Shown here: positions 45,113 through 56,532 of the stretch, piece after piece
Layout: every line of letters begins with the position of its first letter
Numbering within the stretch: position 1 is the first letter of the stretch
NCBI GenBank assembly: GCA_030248215.1
Contig: JASANG010001881.1
Location: 434,001-498,000, forward strand
DNA: 64,000 bases
Origin: Enoplolaimus lenunculus
Lineage: Eukaryota > Nematoda > Enoplea > Enoplida > Thoracostomopsidae
Reading direction: 5' to 3'
Program-made: the position numbers and the translations under genes
Notes under the pieces: model-generated
What the model was told of the DNA's origin: nothing
What the model saw: only the letters and a program-made list of their open reading frames with translations
The model's database searches: none

Positions 45113-47831
45113 TGTCAGGGACACTATCTTTCTCTATTCCATAAAAGGTTGGCTCGATTTAGCGAATCTTTAGGTGCACATGGATCTACAGTGGCATTGG
45201 CATTAGTATCATTGTATAATTGGCATGGTTGATAACATTATTGTTATTATTATTATTATTGTCGTGGTTATTATTATTGTTGTATATTTTGTGTGCGTTT
45301 TCCCTTCTTTTTTGATCACACATTATAAGGGCCATTTTTTGGTTCGGCGTAAGAGTACGGACAAATATTAGAAATCGCATTCAGACCCAGGAAACCCCGA
45401 CTAGAAAGTGCAAGACTGGATCGCATGTAGTTGGAAACACATGGCGGAGCAGATTGTCGAATCGTAATCGGTAATAAGGGTATCATATTAACAACACTCG
45501 CGTGGCTAATGTATTTAAAGAAAAGCTGTTGGAGTACGTACACTCAGTTGTGGCACCCGGGGTGTGCAGTCTCTGATACGTAGAAATTTCACCCAGCGTG
45601 AGGCCCTCTTAAATTGATGCTGTTCTATTCTATTATATCTGTCCTTTTTGTTAAGCTTGCTGTGTTGTCATGTTCATATGTACGTATATGTATTGGCTAC
45701 TTTCCTTCTTTGTTTTTGGACAGCCACATAAGGCCTAAATTTTCGTCTAAGATCGGCTTGAACTTTTGTTCTGTTTATAGAAACTTGTGACACACCCCTG
45801 AATTACTATCGTCCTTTCTCACTCCTTTTCGACGTAATTTCGCCTCGGATTGTCGGAATATTTGACTAGAACGTTTTAATTGCACGCTGCACTGACTAGA
45901 GCGTGTTACCAGAGTGCTGACTAGATCCCTAACTACAGATAGCACTTTAAAATTTGACTAGATAACGACCGGACCAACAATTAAGAATTTAACAAAAGTA
46001 CTAGTCTCCTAGCACTTCCTTTCTTAGCGTTTCCTCCTCTGAAGATTAAAATTTCAAAACCTCCCAGTTGAGATTTGCAAGGAAAACCTATACTTAATGG
46101 ATGCAGCCATAACAGGGGCGCCTCCCTGACAGGGACAAGGGAGCCCCGGAGACCCGTTGTACCTGCCCATCCGGATGGCCGAGAGGAGTCTCAAATTATG
46201 TGCGAGTCGACTTGTTCAGGGGGTTTCCGAGTTAGCCTACTAGCTCCCCTAATGTGGCCCTTGGTGTACATAAGTATTAGTATTTAAAATCGCCTTATAA
46301 TATAGTGTACACTAGATAAGGTGTGTACACAAATAGTGAAATTTATGAGTTGAAGATTGCTGGACTACCTATAGCTGGAGGTAACGGGAGCGCGGGGACC
46401 CAGGTCCAGCGCAAGATGGTATTAGCCACCCTCACTTTAATTCCGGCCTCGATATGCTGCTTAAAGGGGCCTCTGCCATCAATCCGTTGCTTGAAAATCA
46501 AGTTCCCAGTACCCGAGCCCCTAGACGTTTCGGACCGTACATCGGTTACAAGAATTCGCAGAAACTAAGATGAAAATTGCAGTCACGTGTAAATGGTAGA
46601 ACCTCAGAGGAAAATGGAGAGAGTTGACGATAGGGAGCTCATCGACTAGGGTTAGGAAAACGGGAGATCGTCCGGCGTACGGAGCTAGGAAACCCACTCA
46701 TACGAAAGCCGTCCTAAACATTTCGACCGGGCCCGAGTTGATTGTAAGGGAATCCGCACCTTTATTGCATGGATTCAGGGCGCCTACCCGCACAGTATAC
46801 CCCTTTCAATGAGTCTCAAAATTTTAAAACGACTAGAATTTCTATTGCACTCGCTGAAAATGATTAATGTGTTTTGCAAAGCATGCGAAGCCCCGGTTTC
46901 AAAAATTTTCCACTGATGGGTAGTTGCTCGCGTCGAGGGGTTTTGAGATACGAGTTAGTGGTCAGAATACAAAAGGGGAATGGGTTTCCCAGTTTTCACC
47001 ACTAGATTTCCCTAAGGCAATCTTTGTTCCGGCCCCGCGACGAGATCAGAGTTTTACATAGACGTAGACTTGCACGGAGGCCACCCAACGGATACGTATC
47101 TGTGTCCCCGGTGCAGTAACCGCAGCCTGTAGTATATTTAACGTTTACACACAATCTTACCGTCCAGCCAGAAACTGCGCTTTGAAGGGGGAGCCGCACG
47201 CTGTTTGCATAAGGAGCGGCGATATTTATCAGAGAGGGTAAGGGTGTGTTGTGCACCATAAGGGAAAAAGAAAGAAACTGTCTATAACGACAGTTGAGGG
47301 TTTTGAAATTTTATAAATTTTGAATTTTAAGTTAAGCAACGCCTCGCCTCAGCCTAAGGGGGGTAGTTAGTTTAGGATTGGGGGGTAGTTTTGTTTTTGT
47401 GTTCAGGGTACGCCAAGGGGATAGGTGAAATTATGTTTTGCGCAGGCGCAACAGTATTTCTAGGAGGTAATCAAGTGGAGCGATGGCCGTCTGTCTCTTA
47501 GGACAACCGGATTTTAGGATTCGAGGTCCGTTGTTTTATAATTTCAGGTGCGGAGCTGGCGCTCTTGGGTTCGGCACACCGGGTTGGCCGAGTAAGCCGT
47601 CCCGGCTGCCGTTTTAGGTCAGAAACCAGGATCTCGTGAAAATTTTGAATTTCTTGACACTTAAACTTTGAAATTTCTTTTCATTTTTAGGCTTCCTGGG
47701 GTTCTATATTTAGTATTTGTTGTCTTGGCCTTCTGTTTTGGCCGAGAAAGCCACTCCGAACCTGCGCAGTGAATCGTACGCTTGAAATTAGCGGGAATGT
47801 AGGTAATGAGTATTGGTCGCGAGTTGGGTTT

Positions 47832-49052
47832 TTAGGAAATTTTGACTGCTATTTTACGGAATATAGCACGTAGGCTGACATTAGGCAATTTCCCTGCATC
47901 GTGCCGACTAAGAAAATCATCCCAATTATAGCCCGCGATGCGGTAGTCAAAAGTTATAGACATTTTTAAACTTCGAGATTTTGCGCGTGTGCGTCCAGAG
48001 GCCCGGCTCCGAAAAATGCAATTTTCACTTTTCCGGAATCGGATGCTAAAATTAGTACCATTCGACTCAGCTCGCTGAGCTGATTAAGAAAATCACCCCG
48101 AACCTTATCCGGAAACCAATAGTTCGAAAGTTATGGGCTCCTGAAGTTTTCGGGATTCAACGTGTACACGCTTTACGGATCCCGGGTCCAAAAATGCAAT
48201 TTTCACTTTTCCGGGATCGGGTGCTAAATTTGGTATCAATCGATTCAGCTCGTCGAGCTGGTTAAGAAAACCACCCCAAACCCTGTACGCAAACCAGTAC
48301 TTAAGGAGTTATGGTCAATCAAAGATTTCAAAGATTTTGTGTATGTACACTTTTACGGATCGGATCCTGAAAAACGCGATTTCCACTTTTTCACGATCCA
48401 CCTTAAATATGGGTACCGTTCGATTCCGCGCATCGCGCTGAGTAAGAAAACCACCCCAAACAGGTCTCGCAAATCAAAACTTAAAAAGTTACGATCATTT
48501 GAAAATCTTTTATAATTTACGTGTACACACAAATTACGGATCCGGTCCTGAAAACGCGATTTCAACTTTTTCGAGCTATTGGGTTAAAATAGGTATCATT
48601 CGATTCGGCTTGCTGAGTAGAGCAAGAAAACTACCCCGAAAAGGTTCGCAAACGAATATTTCAAAAGTTAGGGTCCGTTGAAAATTCTGAAAATTTGCGT
48701 GTATATGCTTTACGGAGCGAACCTCAAGAGCGCGATTTTCACTTTTACAGGACCCAACGTTAAAAATGGCACCGTTCGATTTCTCTCGTCTTTCTGGTTC
48801 AGAAAACCCCCCCTAACAATGTCCGCAAGTGAATACTTAAGAAATTATAATCAACTGAAGGCTTGGGACTTTTGGTATTTTAGGCGTGCGATTTTCACTT
48901 TTCTGAACTATAGCATTAAGTTGGGTGTTGTTTTGAACTAGTTCATTGTTCTGGTTAGCAGCATCACATCGAGTAGGGCTCGCTGATATATATTTAGGAG
49001 ATTATGGCTCGTCAGGTTTTGCAAACCCGCACGTGTATACTCTGCGGAGGCA
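47832..49052 (+). repeat. ~180-bp tandem repeat array in the 3' LTR
   Basis: Same units in the same order as at 30620-31840, nearly identical between the two LTRs. Confidence 0.75.
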
Positions 49053-49775
49053 TGCCAAATAAGTGAAATCACTAGTTTTCTGGGTTCCTAAATTCAAGAT
49101 CGTTACCCTCCAACTGAACTAGTCTGGCTGGTCAAAAGGACCACCCTGTGGGGTCCCTTGCTGATGACTATTTAACGAGTTGCCGCTGGTCAAGACCACC
49201 ATTCTCATATACTTACGCCGTCCCAGCACTGAGTATCAACTTAAGGGTTAGAATTTGACCCGTGGGGGGGAACGTGTGTAAGCCAGTTCATTGCGTAGGT
49301 TGTGGCTTCCATGAAAAGGTCAATTAGAACAGTACGCTTGTGGAAATCTAGGCTTTGAGTCCTCTACAAAATCTTAGGCATACTTGTTCTCATTTTATTC
49401 TTTAATTTTGTGCATTCTCTGTTTGTGCGTATATATGATCTGTTTTTATTGTTGTTTTGTGCTTTCGGTTTTTTTTGGACATTGCACCCCTTCCATATGC
49501 TCTACCTTCCCGCAGTGCAGAGTCTACCCTTTTTCAAATGCTTGTATAGTAATTGGACTCTGTAGAGCGAGTACATAAGATAAAAAAAGGGGAAGCCCCC
49601 ATAACTAAAGCTGCACGTGGTGGTCATGTTTTAAAGGGGGTATGAGTGAATCTCGTCAAAGTTTTTTTTTTTGTCCCTGTACCATGTTGCATCTCTGTGT
49701 CCTGACTCCTTCCAGGGGTGACTAGGATTAGTCCCCATAACTTCCCGTTCAGAAATTACACGTTAAATCTTCAGC

Positions 49776-49955
49776 CAATCATTGGCTTTTAAAAGTTAAT
49801 TCTGTTCTCGTTTTCGTATTGGTTAGTTATATCTCGGAGAGTCTCAGCCAATGAAAGGGAAGTACAGCGTCTGTTTCTGGGGCGCGCTGATTGGTCGAAA
49901 TTTGAGCTCCGCGCACTATATAAGAGCGGTGCACAGGCTGAACATTCAGTTCAGT
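49776..49955 (+). promoter_or_regulatory. Promoter copy in the 3' LTR
   Basis: Same order of CCAAT/ATTGG boxes, TATATAAG at 49917-49924 and TTCAGTT initiator around 49945-49951. As the 3' LTR copy it could drive transcription out into the flank at 51.8 kb. Confidence 0.7.
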
Positions 49956-51824
49956 TTCACATTTTTCGGTTTTCGCTCGCGTGCTCGAGCCGCGACAGCA
50001 AACCGATCTCCCTGCACACGGAGGCGACTTAGTGTGCACGGGAGTTTCGGGGCGCTGAAGCAAGCAAGGGGGGGTTATGTGCGTTGCGCACGGGGGTCAA
50101 AATTTTAAGAGGGGGCCCAGTTAGGATTTTCAGTTTTCACAAAGGGGGTGTGGGTAAAATTTTGGGCTAAAATTTGCCTGACGTTGGCGACAACGCAGGT
50201 ACGAAAATTTTTGTATAAACCTTGGGGTGGGGGAAAACTCAAAATCAGAAAACCTGCAAGGAGGCGCCATTTGTGCGACAATTCTACAGAAAATTAGGCA
50301 CAATTTAGATTGACAAATACGTTCGCAGGATTGATTGTCAGTGCGGTAGGGAGGCCAATTCAGCCTAATGCTAAGCATTTAGGGTATGGCAACTAAAAGA
50401 GCTGAGGCCTACCGTCTAGAAAATTTCAATATACCCTGTGATTTGAGACGATTCTAGCCAGGCCCCAATGATCTAAGCTTGTGGCAAGGCCCGTCCAGTT
50501 GACAATCAAACTGCTGAATGTACAGCCTGTGAAAATTTAAGCTTAAGGCTATGGAGCCGAGCTACACTCGGAAACAGACACGGCATAAGAGAGTAAACCT
50601 ATAGAAAACTTTTCTACAAAACCTAATAAGTTTAAGTCTCGTGGTCTAATGTGAAACTATTTAGGCCCCGGTGCCTTTGTCTAGATCTCGCGGTTTTGAC
50701 ACGTGCAGCTTTTCAGAAAGGATTTAAAACAATCAGCAGTGAGCCCGACACAACAGCAAGTACAAGGGGAGCAAGGCATAAGGCGTATACTTTCGCATGT
50801 AGACTCGCCTATCGGTATACATAGGGATACATGCGGATAAGTAGCTGCGTTTCGGGCTCACTGTCCTAGGATATAACCTATTCTGCCGGGCAACACCAAA
50901 GACTCTTAAGGGCATAGCTGTCGGTAAGACGAGCAATTAAGGCCTAGTTAATGCACGAGCCGTAGAGTAGAATAGTTGTGGTGAATTCTCAAATCAACAA
51001 TTTTTCTTCTAGCGAATTACTATTTAACATTTTGAGTAGTCAGTAGATTGCTACCAAAATTCACTGCAATCGACGTAAATTTCATCGGTGCAATTCTATC
51101 ACATAAGGTATACATTAAAAAGTGTCTGCGCTGTACATAGCTGTACAAACTCATAATAAACCAAAACTTTAACTCGAGTTCAGTCCTGAACATTGAGCGC
51201 TCAGTTGATTCCTGGCCTAAGGGCCATGGCTAAGATTTAGATAAAACTTAGAATTAAAAGAGACTCAAACTTTTGCGTGAACGTGAAAAATTCCTGACCA
51301 TCAGAGTCTCGACAAATGAATAACAGCCCTGGTTCGAATCAGTGGCAAGTAAATTCAATCAAAAACCTCAAAGGCTAGGATCGATCCGCCTTCCTATCAA
51401 AACGGCCTGTGGCCAAGTGAAGCAAAACTCGGTTGAACCAACCAATTACTAGGACTAAGGCTAATGTTAAGCCACACCCATGACAGAGTGTCATTAAGCC
51501 TAACCATGAAAAATAGTTGTGCGCACATAGTTGTACTGAACTCCACGGAGAAAAAGCTAATTGTTACTGGTGCGACCCACTTATACGCACTCGGGGGTTC
51601 ACTAGAGCTTAGAGCACAGGCAGGCTTAGGCGTACGACGATATCGGGATTTTGTGACTCTCAAAACCTGATATCACGCCGGGGGACCGTCATCCTCTAGG
51701 CAAGTAGCTTACTTTGGCAGATCCACGGCCACGAACACCCGTGAGAGTATCATCTCGGATTCGTCCGCAGGGATACTCGTTGATCGTACCCGTAACAATA
51801 TTACATAACATATATAAAAAATAT

Positions 51825-52682
51825 ATATTTAGTACTGAGAATGCGGTGTATTGGGGCAGTTTTTAATTTTCTCTGGGGAGGTCTAGCTGCAGCAACCCCT
51901 TATGCGGCGTTCACGTTATAACTGGGGCAGCTTGGAACACGTTTTGTCCAAGTTGATTCGACGGCAACATAAAATTTTGTGATCCGAATAGCGGATATGT
52001 AGACAAAATGTGAATGACATATGACATTGGCTTACAAATTACTTATGTCAGGCGATCATCGTATACAAATAACCATTTATCCTATGATATTTATACAGGG
52101 CAATGGAATTTGTGCACGCTAAATAAAACAGTAAAAAGTCGGATAATGCAGCATTAAATGATTTCGCAAGTTGAATTAGCTTCTAAGATTCTGTTTCTCG
52201 CTAAGTTTTTCCCAAAATATATTCCTAAGTAATAATTCAAATTTGAAATTTTAGTATCATATGACATTCTACAGGACAATCAAGCTAGTTTAACACAACT
52301 TTGCAGACATTTTCAAACATATCATATGATACTCGCAGACAATATTTGGAATATCATACGATATTGCAGTACAAACAGTAGATGTCACATCAGGATAGCA
52401 GACAATTCAAATTTTTTGAATCTCATAGCGGATAAACTGTCAGACAAAATGGTACCAGCTATAGTCATAGGGACAAAACGTGTTCTAGTCTGCCCCAGTT
52501 ATAACGTGAACCTCGCATTACCCCCATATATACTAAGAATGTAGTGCAGTAGAGCCATTTTTTACTTTTCTCTTGTGGTAGTTGCAGCATGCCCCGACCC
52601 CCATATATACTGAAAATGTGGCGTAGCAGGGACAGTTTTTACTTTTCTCGGGTGAGGAGTTGCAGCACCCCCTGACCCCCAG
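51825..52682. repeat. ~83-bp tandem repeat interrupted by the 603-bp MITE
   Basis: Units share CCATATATACT, AATGTGG(C)GTAG, CAGTTTTTACTTTTCTC and GTTGCAGCACCCCCTGACCC. One unit lies left of the MITE (51830-51908) and two right of it (52515-52682). Confidence 0.6.
51909..52511. mobile_element. MITE (603 bp) with perfect 22-bp inverted ends
   Basis: GTTCACGTTATAACTGGGGC at 51909 and its complement ending at 52511; the 22-bp arms match without error. No coding capacity and no clear target duplication. Inserted into a short tandem repeat right beside the giant LTR element. Confidence 0.75.
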
Positions 52683-53146
52683 TTTCAAGGGACGCGGAGG
52701 CTGAGTAGAATAAGTGGTCCAATAAGGAGTTGCTTAGCGTGAGGTGATTGGGGAGTGACAGCTCCCATCCTGCGTAGGGTTCCCTGAAGTTGCAGGGGAT
52801 CAGGGGGGCGGCAGCACCCCCAGAGAATCCAATTAAAGAAAATTTTTCTACGTGGAGTAGCTTTTCCTTGCTGCGGGGCCAACGGTCCGCTGTCCCGCAG
52901 TCCCAACTGTCGCTACTGTCCCAATAATATTTGTTGGGTGTACTCCTGGTACACTGCTGTCTTGGAAAATTGGGACGGCCTTTAGGGTAACATTGACCGA
53001 GGTTTTTGTAGACTCAAATAGATTTTCAGCCCCATGTAAAGATCAGGAGCAGAACGTTTTTCTGTGGCACTGCAATAAAGTAAGATTAAGCTTTAAACAA
53101 TTTTTTTTGCTTGGCTTAGGCTTATGCTTAGGAATATCCTTATAAT

Positions 53147-54219
53147 GTCGCTCACACGTTACCATACGTGCACTCGGCACATCCATCGTCCCCCTATACT
53201 GTTTTTAAGAAGTTAGCTATACTGTTATTGTGTAACTGTGCGCGGAAATTTTATCTCTAAATAAAAAATGTCCGCATAGAGTTTATTGCATTGACGGACA
53301 TTTTGTATACTGTTTGCGCATTATGTTAATATTAAATATAGAGTTACGTGAATTGTCGGACTTTGTCGTTACAGTCTAAAAGGTGTCGCCGGAAAGCGCT
53401 AAGTAAGGTAATTAAATTTTGTTGCTTTTTGCAAGTTCGCCAACATTTCCCGCCAAAATTTGAATTTTCCCTCCAAAATTTGAATTTTCCGCCAAAATTT
53501 TAATTTTGCCGCTAAAATTTGAATTTTGGCGCCAAAATTTGAATTTTGCCGCCAAAATTTGAATTTTGCGCTAAAATTGTAATTTTCCAGCCAAAACTTG
53601 AATTTACCACCAAAGATTGATTTTTCAGACCAAAATTTGAATTTGCCGACAAAATTTGAATTTTCCCGCCTAAATTTGAATTTGCCGCCAAAATTTGAAT
53701 TTTGCCGCCAAGTTTGAATTTCCTGCAAAAATTTGAATTTCCCGCCAAAATTTGAATTTTCCCGCCAAAATTTGAATTTCCCGCCAAAATTTGAATTCCC
53801 ACCAAAATTTGATTTTGCCGCCAAAATTTGAATTTTCCCGCCTAAATTTGAATTTGCCGCCAAAATTAGAATTTTCCCGCCAAAATTTGAATTTCCCGCC
53901 AAAATTTGAATTTCCTGCCAAAATTTGAATTTTCCCGTCAAAATTTGAATTTCCCCGCTAGGTATCCCTAATGTGTCAATTATATAAAAATATTGTCCGC
54001 TACACTGTTTTTCGAACATTTCAATGTCCTAGACAGTGTCACTGCAAAACAGTTTTGTCCGGATAGAGTTTCCGTGAAATTCTATGATGTCCGCGAATGG
54101 CGGCGATACTGTCGGAAAATGAAGGGTTTCGATAAAACATAAGCCGGACAAGCTATTGAATTTATTTTGGGAGGGGACATTTCGTGTGCCGAGTGCACGT
54201 TTGGTAACGTGTGAGTGAC
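53147..54219. mobile_element. Inverted-repeat transposon (1,073 bp) filled with a ~20-bp degenerate repeat
   Basis: Ends GTCGCTCACACGTTACCATA and CGTTTGGTAACGTGTGAGTGAC are inverted repeats that run about 33 bp with few mismatches (GTGCACTCGGCAC is shared). ATAAT flanks both sides as a 5-bp duplication. The centre (53437-53960) is about 25 copies of a TTTTCCCGCCAAAATTTGAA-like unit. It was inserted into TTAGGC-type copy E. Confidence 0.8.
53437..53960. repeat. Degenerate ~18-20-bp tandem repeat
   Basis: CGCCAAAATTTGAATTTTCC-type units with variants of TTCCCGCC, TTGCCGCC and TTTTCCAGCC. All three minus-strand frames stay open (NSNFGGKFKFW-like) because the unit lacks stops, so this is a repeat and not a gene. 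Confidence 0.85.
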
Positions 54220-54391
54220 ATAATACTGGCCGCCGATGTTCTTTACACTCGCCGATTTTCAGAACATATTCGACAACATGAAATTCGTATGAAATGCTTT
54301 TATGAAAAACACCTTTTGACTGAGAAACATTATTTAGAATCTGTTTCTATTTGATTTGAGGTTGACTATAATATATACCATCAAACATGAT

Positions 54392-54575
54392 GGCCCTTGT
54401 TACTTTAAGGGGCGTCCAGGTTTCTGGTGGGTCTATAAAACAGTAGGTTAAGATTCTAGATTATATCTTTTGCTTAGGCTTAGGCTTAGGAATACATTTT
54501 GCAACGCTTAGGCTTAGTCTTAGGCTTAGGAATACGCTTAATCCACTGTTACGCCCCTTAAAGTAACATTGGCCG
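54392..54575 (+). mobile_element. TTAGGC-type MITE copy F
   Basis: GGCCCTTGTTACTTTAAGGG to CTTAAAGTAACATTGGCC: same layout and TTAGGC runs but a different inner end sequence, so a subfamily. Confidence 0.65.
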
Positions 54576-55082
54576 AACAGATTATCCAACACAATTAAGT
54601 TGCCACTCGGTAACCCTTCGCCAATCAATTCTTGCACCATGCCAAACGGTGATAAGTTGCCGCAAAGGACACATTGAAGTGCTTATTTTCTCATAAAAGT
54701 TGCAGGTGCAACATCGAAGCAACCGGTAAATATTTGTTTAACTAAAAATCCTGCAGACACAAATGAGAATCGCTTGCAATGTTTTAAATTGTAAACTGAA
54801 AATAATATTTTTTGCTGCCACACTTATATTTTGTTTAAGCTGGAACTTTTCTAAGTTCTGCAAAAATTCTGCAGCTAAACTTGTCATTTGCAGGCAAGAC
54901 TGTCACTAATTTTTGTAAATCTACATTTTCTCACAGTAAAGTGAGACAACTGTTCAACTTTATTCACAGGAACTTACTACTTTTAGACAAAAAGAAAGAA
55001 AATAAACAACATTCTGTAGCTTGTTTTACGTATTTAACACACTAGACTTCAATGAGGAAAGTCTGTGTTAGGTGTTAGGATC

Positions 55083-55158
55083 CAGGGATAATCAAATATC
55101 CGTTTCCGCTAAAAATCTGTGTCCGTTTCCGTTAGTTTTACTATCCGTTTACACCCTG
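55083..55158. mobile_element. Minimal hAT-like family copy (76 bp)
   Basis: CAGGGATAATCAAATATCCG to TATCCGTTTACACCCTG with only TTTCCG-type repeats between. No target duplication visible. Confidence 0.55.
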
Positions 55159-55496
55159 GTGCTCTCATTGTTAGGTGCTTCATATATATGTATATAACAC
55201 ATATGCACTGGAACCTATGTCTGACGTTGACAGTTTAAGCCAAGTTTGTGCCTCAAACTGAGAAAACTGCCTCAGCAAAAATGTACGCGTCAATACCGCT
55301 TTCACTCTGACTCTCGATCTCCAAGGGTCTCCAGAGCATGATTCTGTTAGGCCCACTGGAGTCATACCTGATAATTGCGGATCCCCAAAGGTCACAGAAA
55401 AATTCAATCGATGTTCGAATTCTGCCCTTTTTTGTGTTCAAATGTCAAGGCCCATAGTAGTGGCAAGGGGCAGTCACCATGATATGGACCCATGTT

Positions 55497-55918
55497 GATA
55501 TTTATTTGGCCTCTCGAGAGGGTACCCCCAAGTTATTCGGTCAAGGACTGTTATTTATTTTTAACCCGCACTCCGCCACCTTCGTACTGACATACATCCG
55601 CTATTGCAACTATCCGTTGAATTAATCGTTTTTCGCCTTGCAGCAAAAGCTTGAGCGATAATGCAAGGTGATCCTTTGGAATGTTATTTTCAAAATTTAA
55701 GTACGCTTTAAAGTTTCGAACTCAACTTTATTTGTTCCTGGAGTCATTTATGCGCCACAATTTGGGGTAATTGACATTTATGGACTCTAATTTGGGTTTA
55801 GAGACTCTATCTGCTTACGGACTTTTATTACTTTTATTAGAGATACGGACTCGTATTGATTGGGACTCAAAATGGGGAACCCCATTATTGCACCCCCCTC
55901 TTATTCGGGTCAATACAG
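55497..55918. mobile_element. Second copy of the TA-target MITE, left end lost
   Basis: Matches 10210-10619 throughout (ATTTATTTGGCCTCTC at the left, TTATTCGGGTCAATACAG at the right, then TA). The left inverted end is missing or diverged. Confidence 0.65.
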
Positions 55919-56349
55919 TAAGGGTTTTCGTTAACTTACCAGCAAGGTTGATAATTTTCTTGGACGGGCCAAAATGTATCCAGGAGCGCTGAGCCCCCCT
56001 GGACCCCCTTGGCTACGGGCACGTTCCGCCAATGCAAAATGTGTTGCGTTTTAGCTTCGGATGTGGCTAGCGTTATTTTACCTCCAATAGCTTCATAGTT
56101 GGTGCAAGGGTATTAAGGTATGCTTATGTTTGGCCCAGAGGGAGGTAAAATTTAAGGGGGGTATTCTGGAATGTTACACTTGTACCAACGGCAAAGTTAA
56201 TTCGATTTCATTATAAAACTTTAAAACATAACATTTCTAGCTAAACAACCAATTATTAACATTAATGTATAATTTTGATCTTATTTACTGAGCTTCTATT
56301 AGCTTGGCTCTTTTAAACAGTTTCAATCAACTCCTTTTCTTATTTAACA

Positions 56350-56532
56350 GCGCCGGAACAGTAGTATAAGCATATTCCTAAGTCTAAGCCTAAGCGTAAA
56401 AAATGAGCATATACCTAAGCCTAAGGGTAACCTAAGTCTATGCCTAACCAAAAACATAAGTCTAAACCTTACGCTTACTCTATTACAGTCCCGCCGGAAA
56501 ACGTTCCGGCCCTGTTCTATACATGGGCCCAA
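56350..56532 (-). mobile_element. TTAGGC-type MITE copy G (inverted)
   Basis: GCCGGAACAGTAGTATAAGC, CCTAAGTCTAAGCCTAAGC, ending TTCTATACATGGGCCC. Confidence 0.65.

Larger units (their letters stand above)
27899..51797 (+). mobile_element. Giant LTR element (23.9 kb, LARD-like, non-autonomous)
   Basis: Two long direct repeats (27899-34589 and 45113-51797) bound a 10.5-kb interior. Both repeats start TGTCAGGG and end CCGTAACA (the TG...CA rule), and the whole is flanked by ATAT at 27895-27898 and 51798-51801, a 4-bp target duplication. A Pol II promoter and a poly(A) signal lie inside each repeat in the order expected of U3-R-U5. A candidate primer-binding site follows the 5' LTR by two bases. 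No reverse transcriptase, RNase H, protease or integrase motif was recognised in the interior, so the element probably depends on enzymes from a partner element. The LTRs are over 99% identical by eye across most of their length, which argues for a recent insertion. The one long frame looks whole. Superfamily cannot be told without pol; Ty3/Gypsy- or Pao-like would be usual for animals. Confidence 0.88.
45113..51797 (+). repeat. 3' LTR (6,685 bp)
   Basis: Direct copy of 27899-34589 with the same ends and order of landmarks: repeat array about 47832-49052, promoter about 49775-49950, AATAAA at 51155-51160. Differences from the 5' LTR are few (a few dozen by eye) except in the stretch 51345-51650, where they are dense. 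It ends directly at the ATAT target duplication. Confidence 0.88.
53027..54257 (+). mobile_element. TTAGGC-type MITE copy E, split by a 1,073-bp insertion
   Basis: Left part 53027-53146 (CCCCATGTAAAGATCAGGAG, GGCTTAGGCTTATGC, ATCCTTATAAT); right part from 54220 (ATAATACTGGCCGCCGATG, TTCTTTACACTCGCC). The join rebuilds the family's CTTATAATACTG segment. Confidence 0.65.

Noticed and set aside
53399-54019. 206-codon minus-strand frame (and two overlapping ones) with NSNFGGKFKFW repeats
   Set aside because: All three frames are open because the ~20-bp DNA unit has no stops; it is the core of an inverted-repeat transposon.
54475-54545. Interstitial telomere or chromosome end (TTAGGC runs)
   Set aside because: The runs are short, lie inside bounded MITE copies in both orientations, and the sequence continues into genes.
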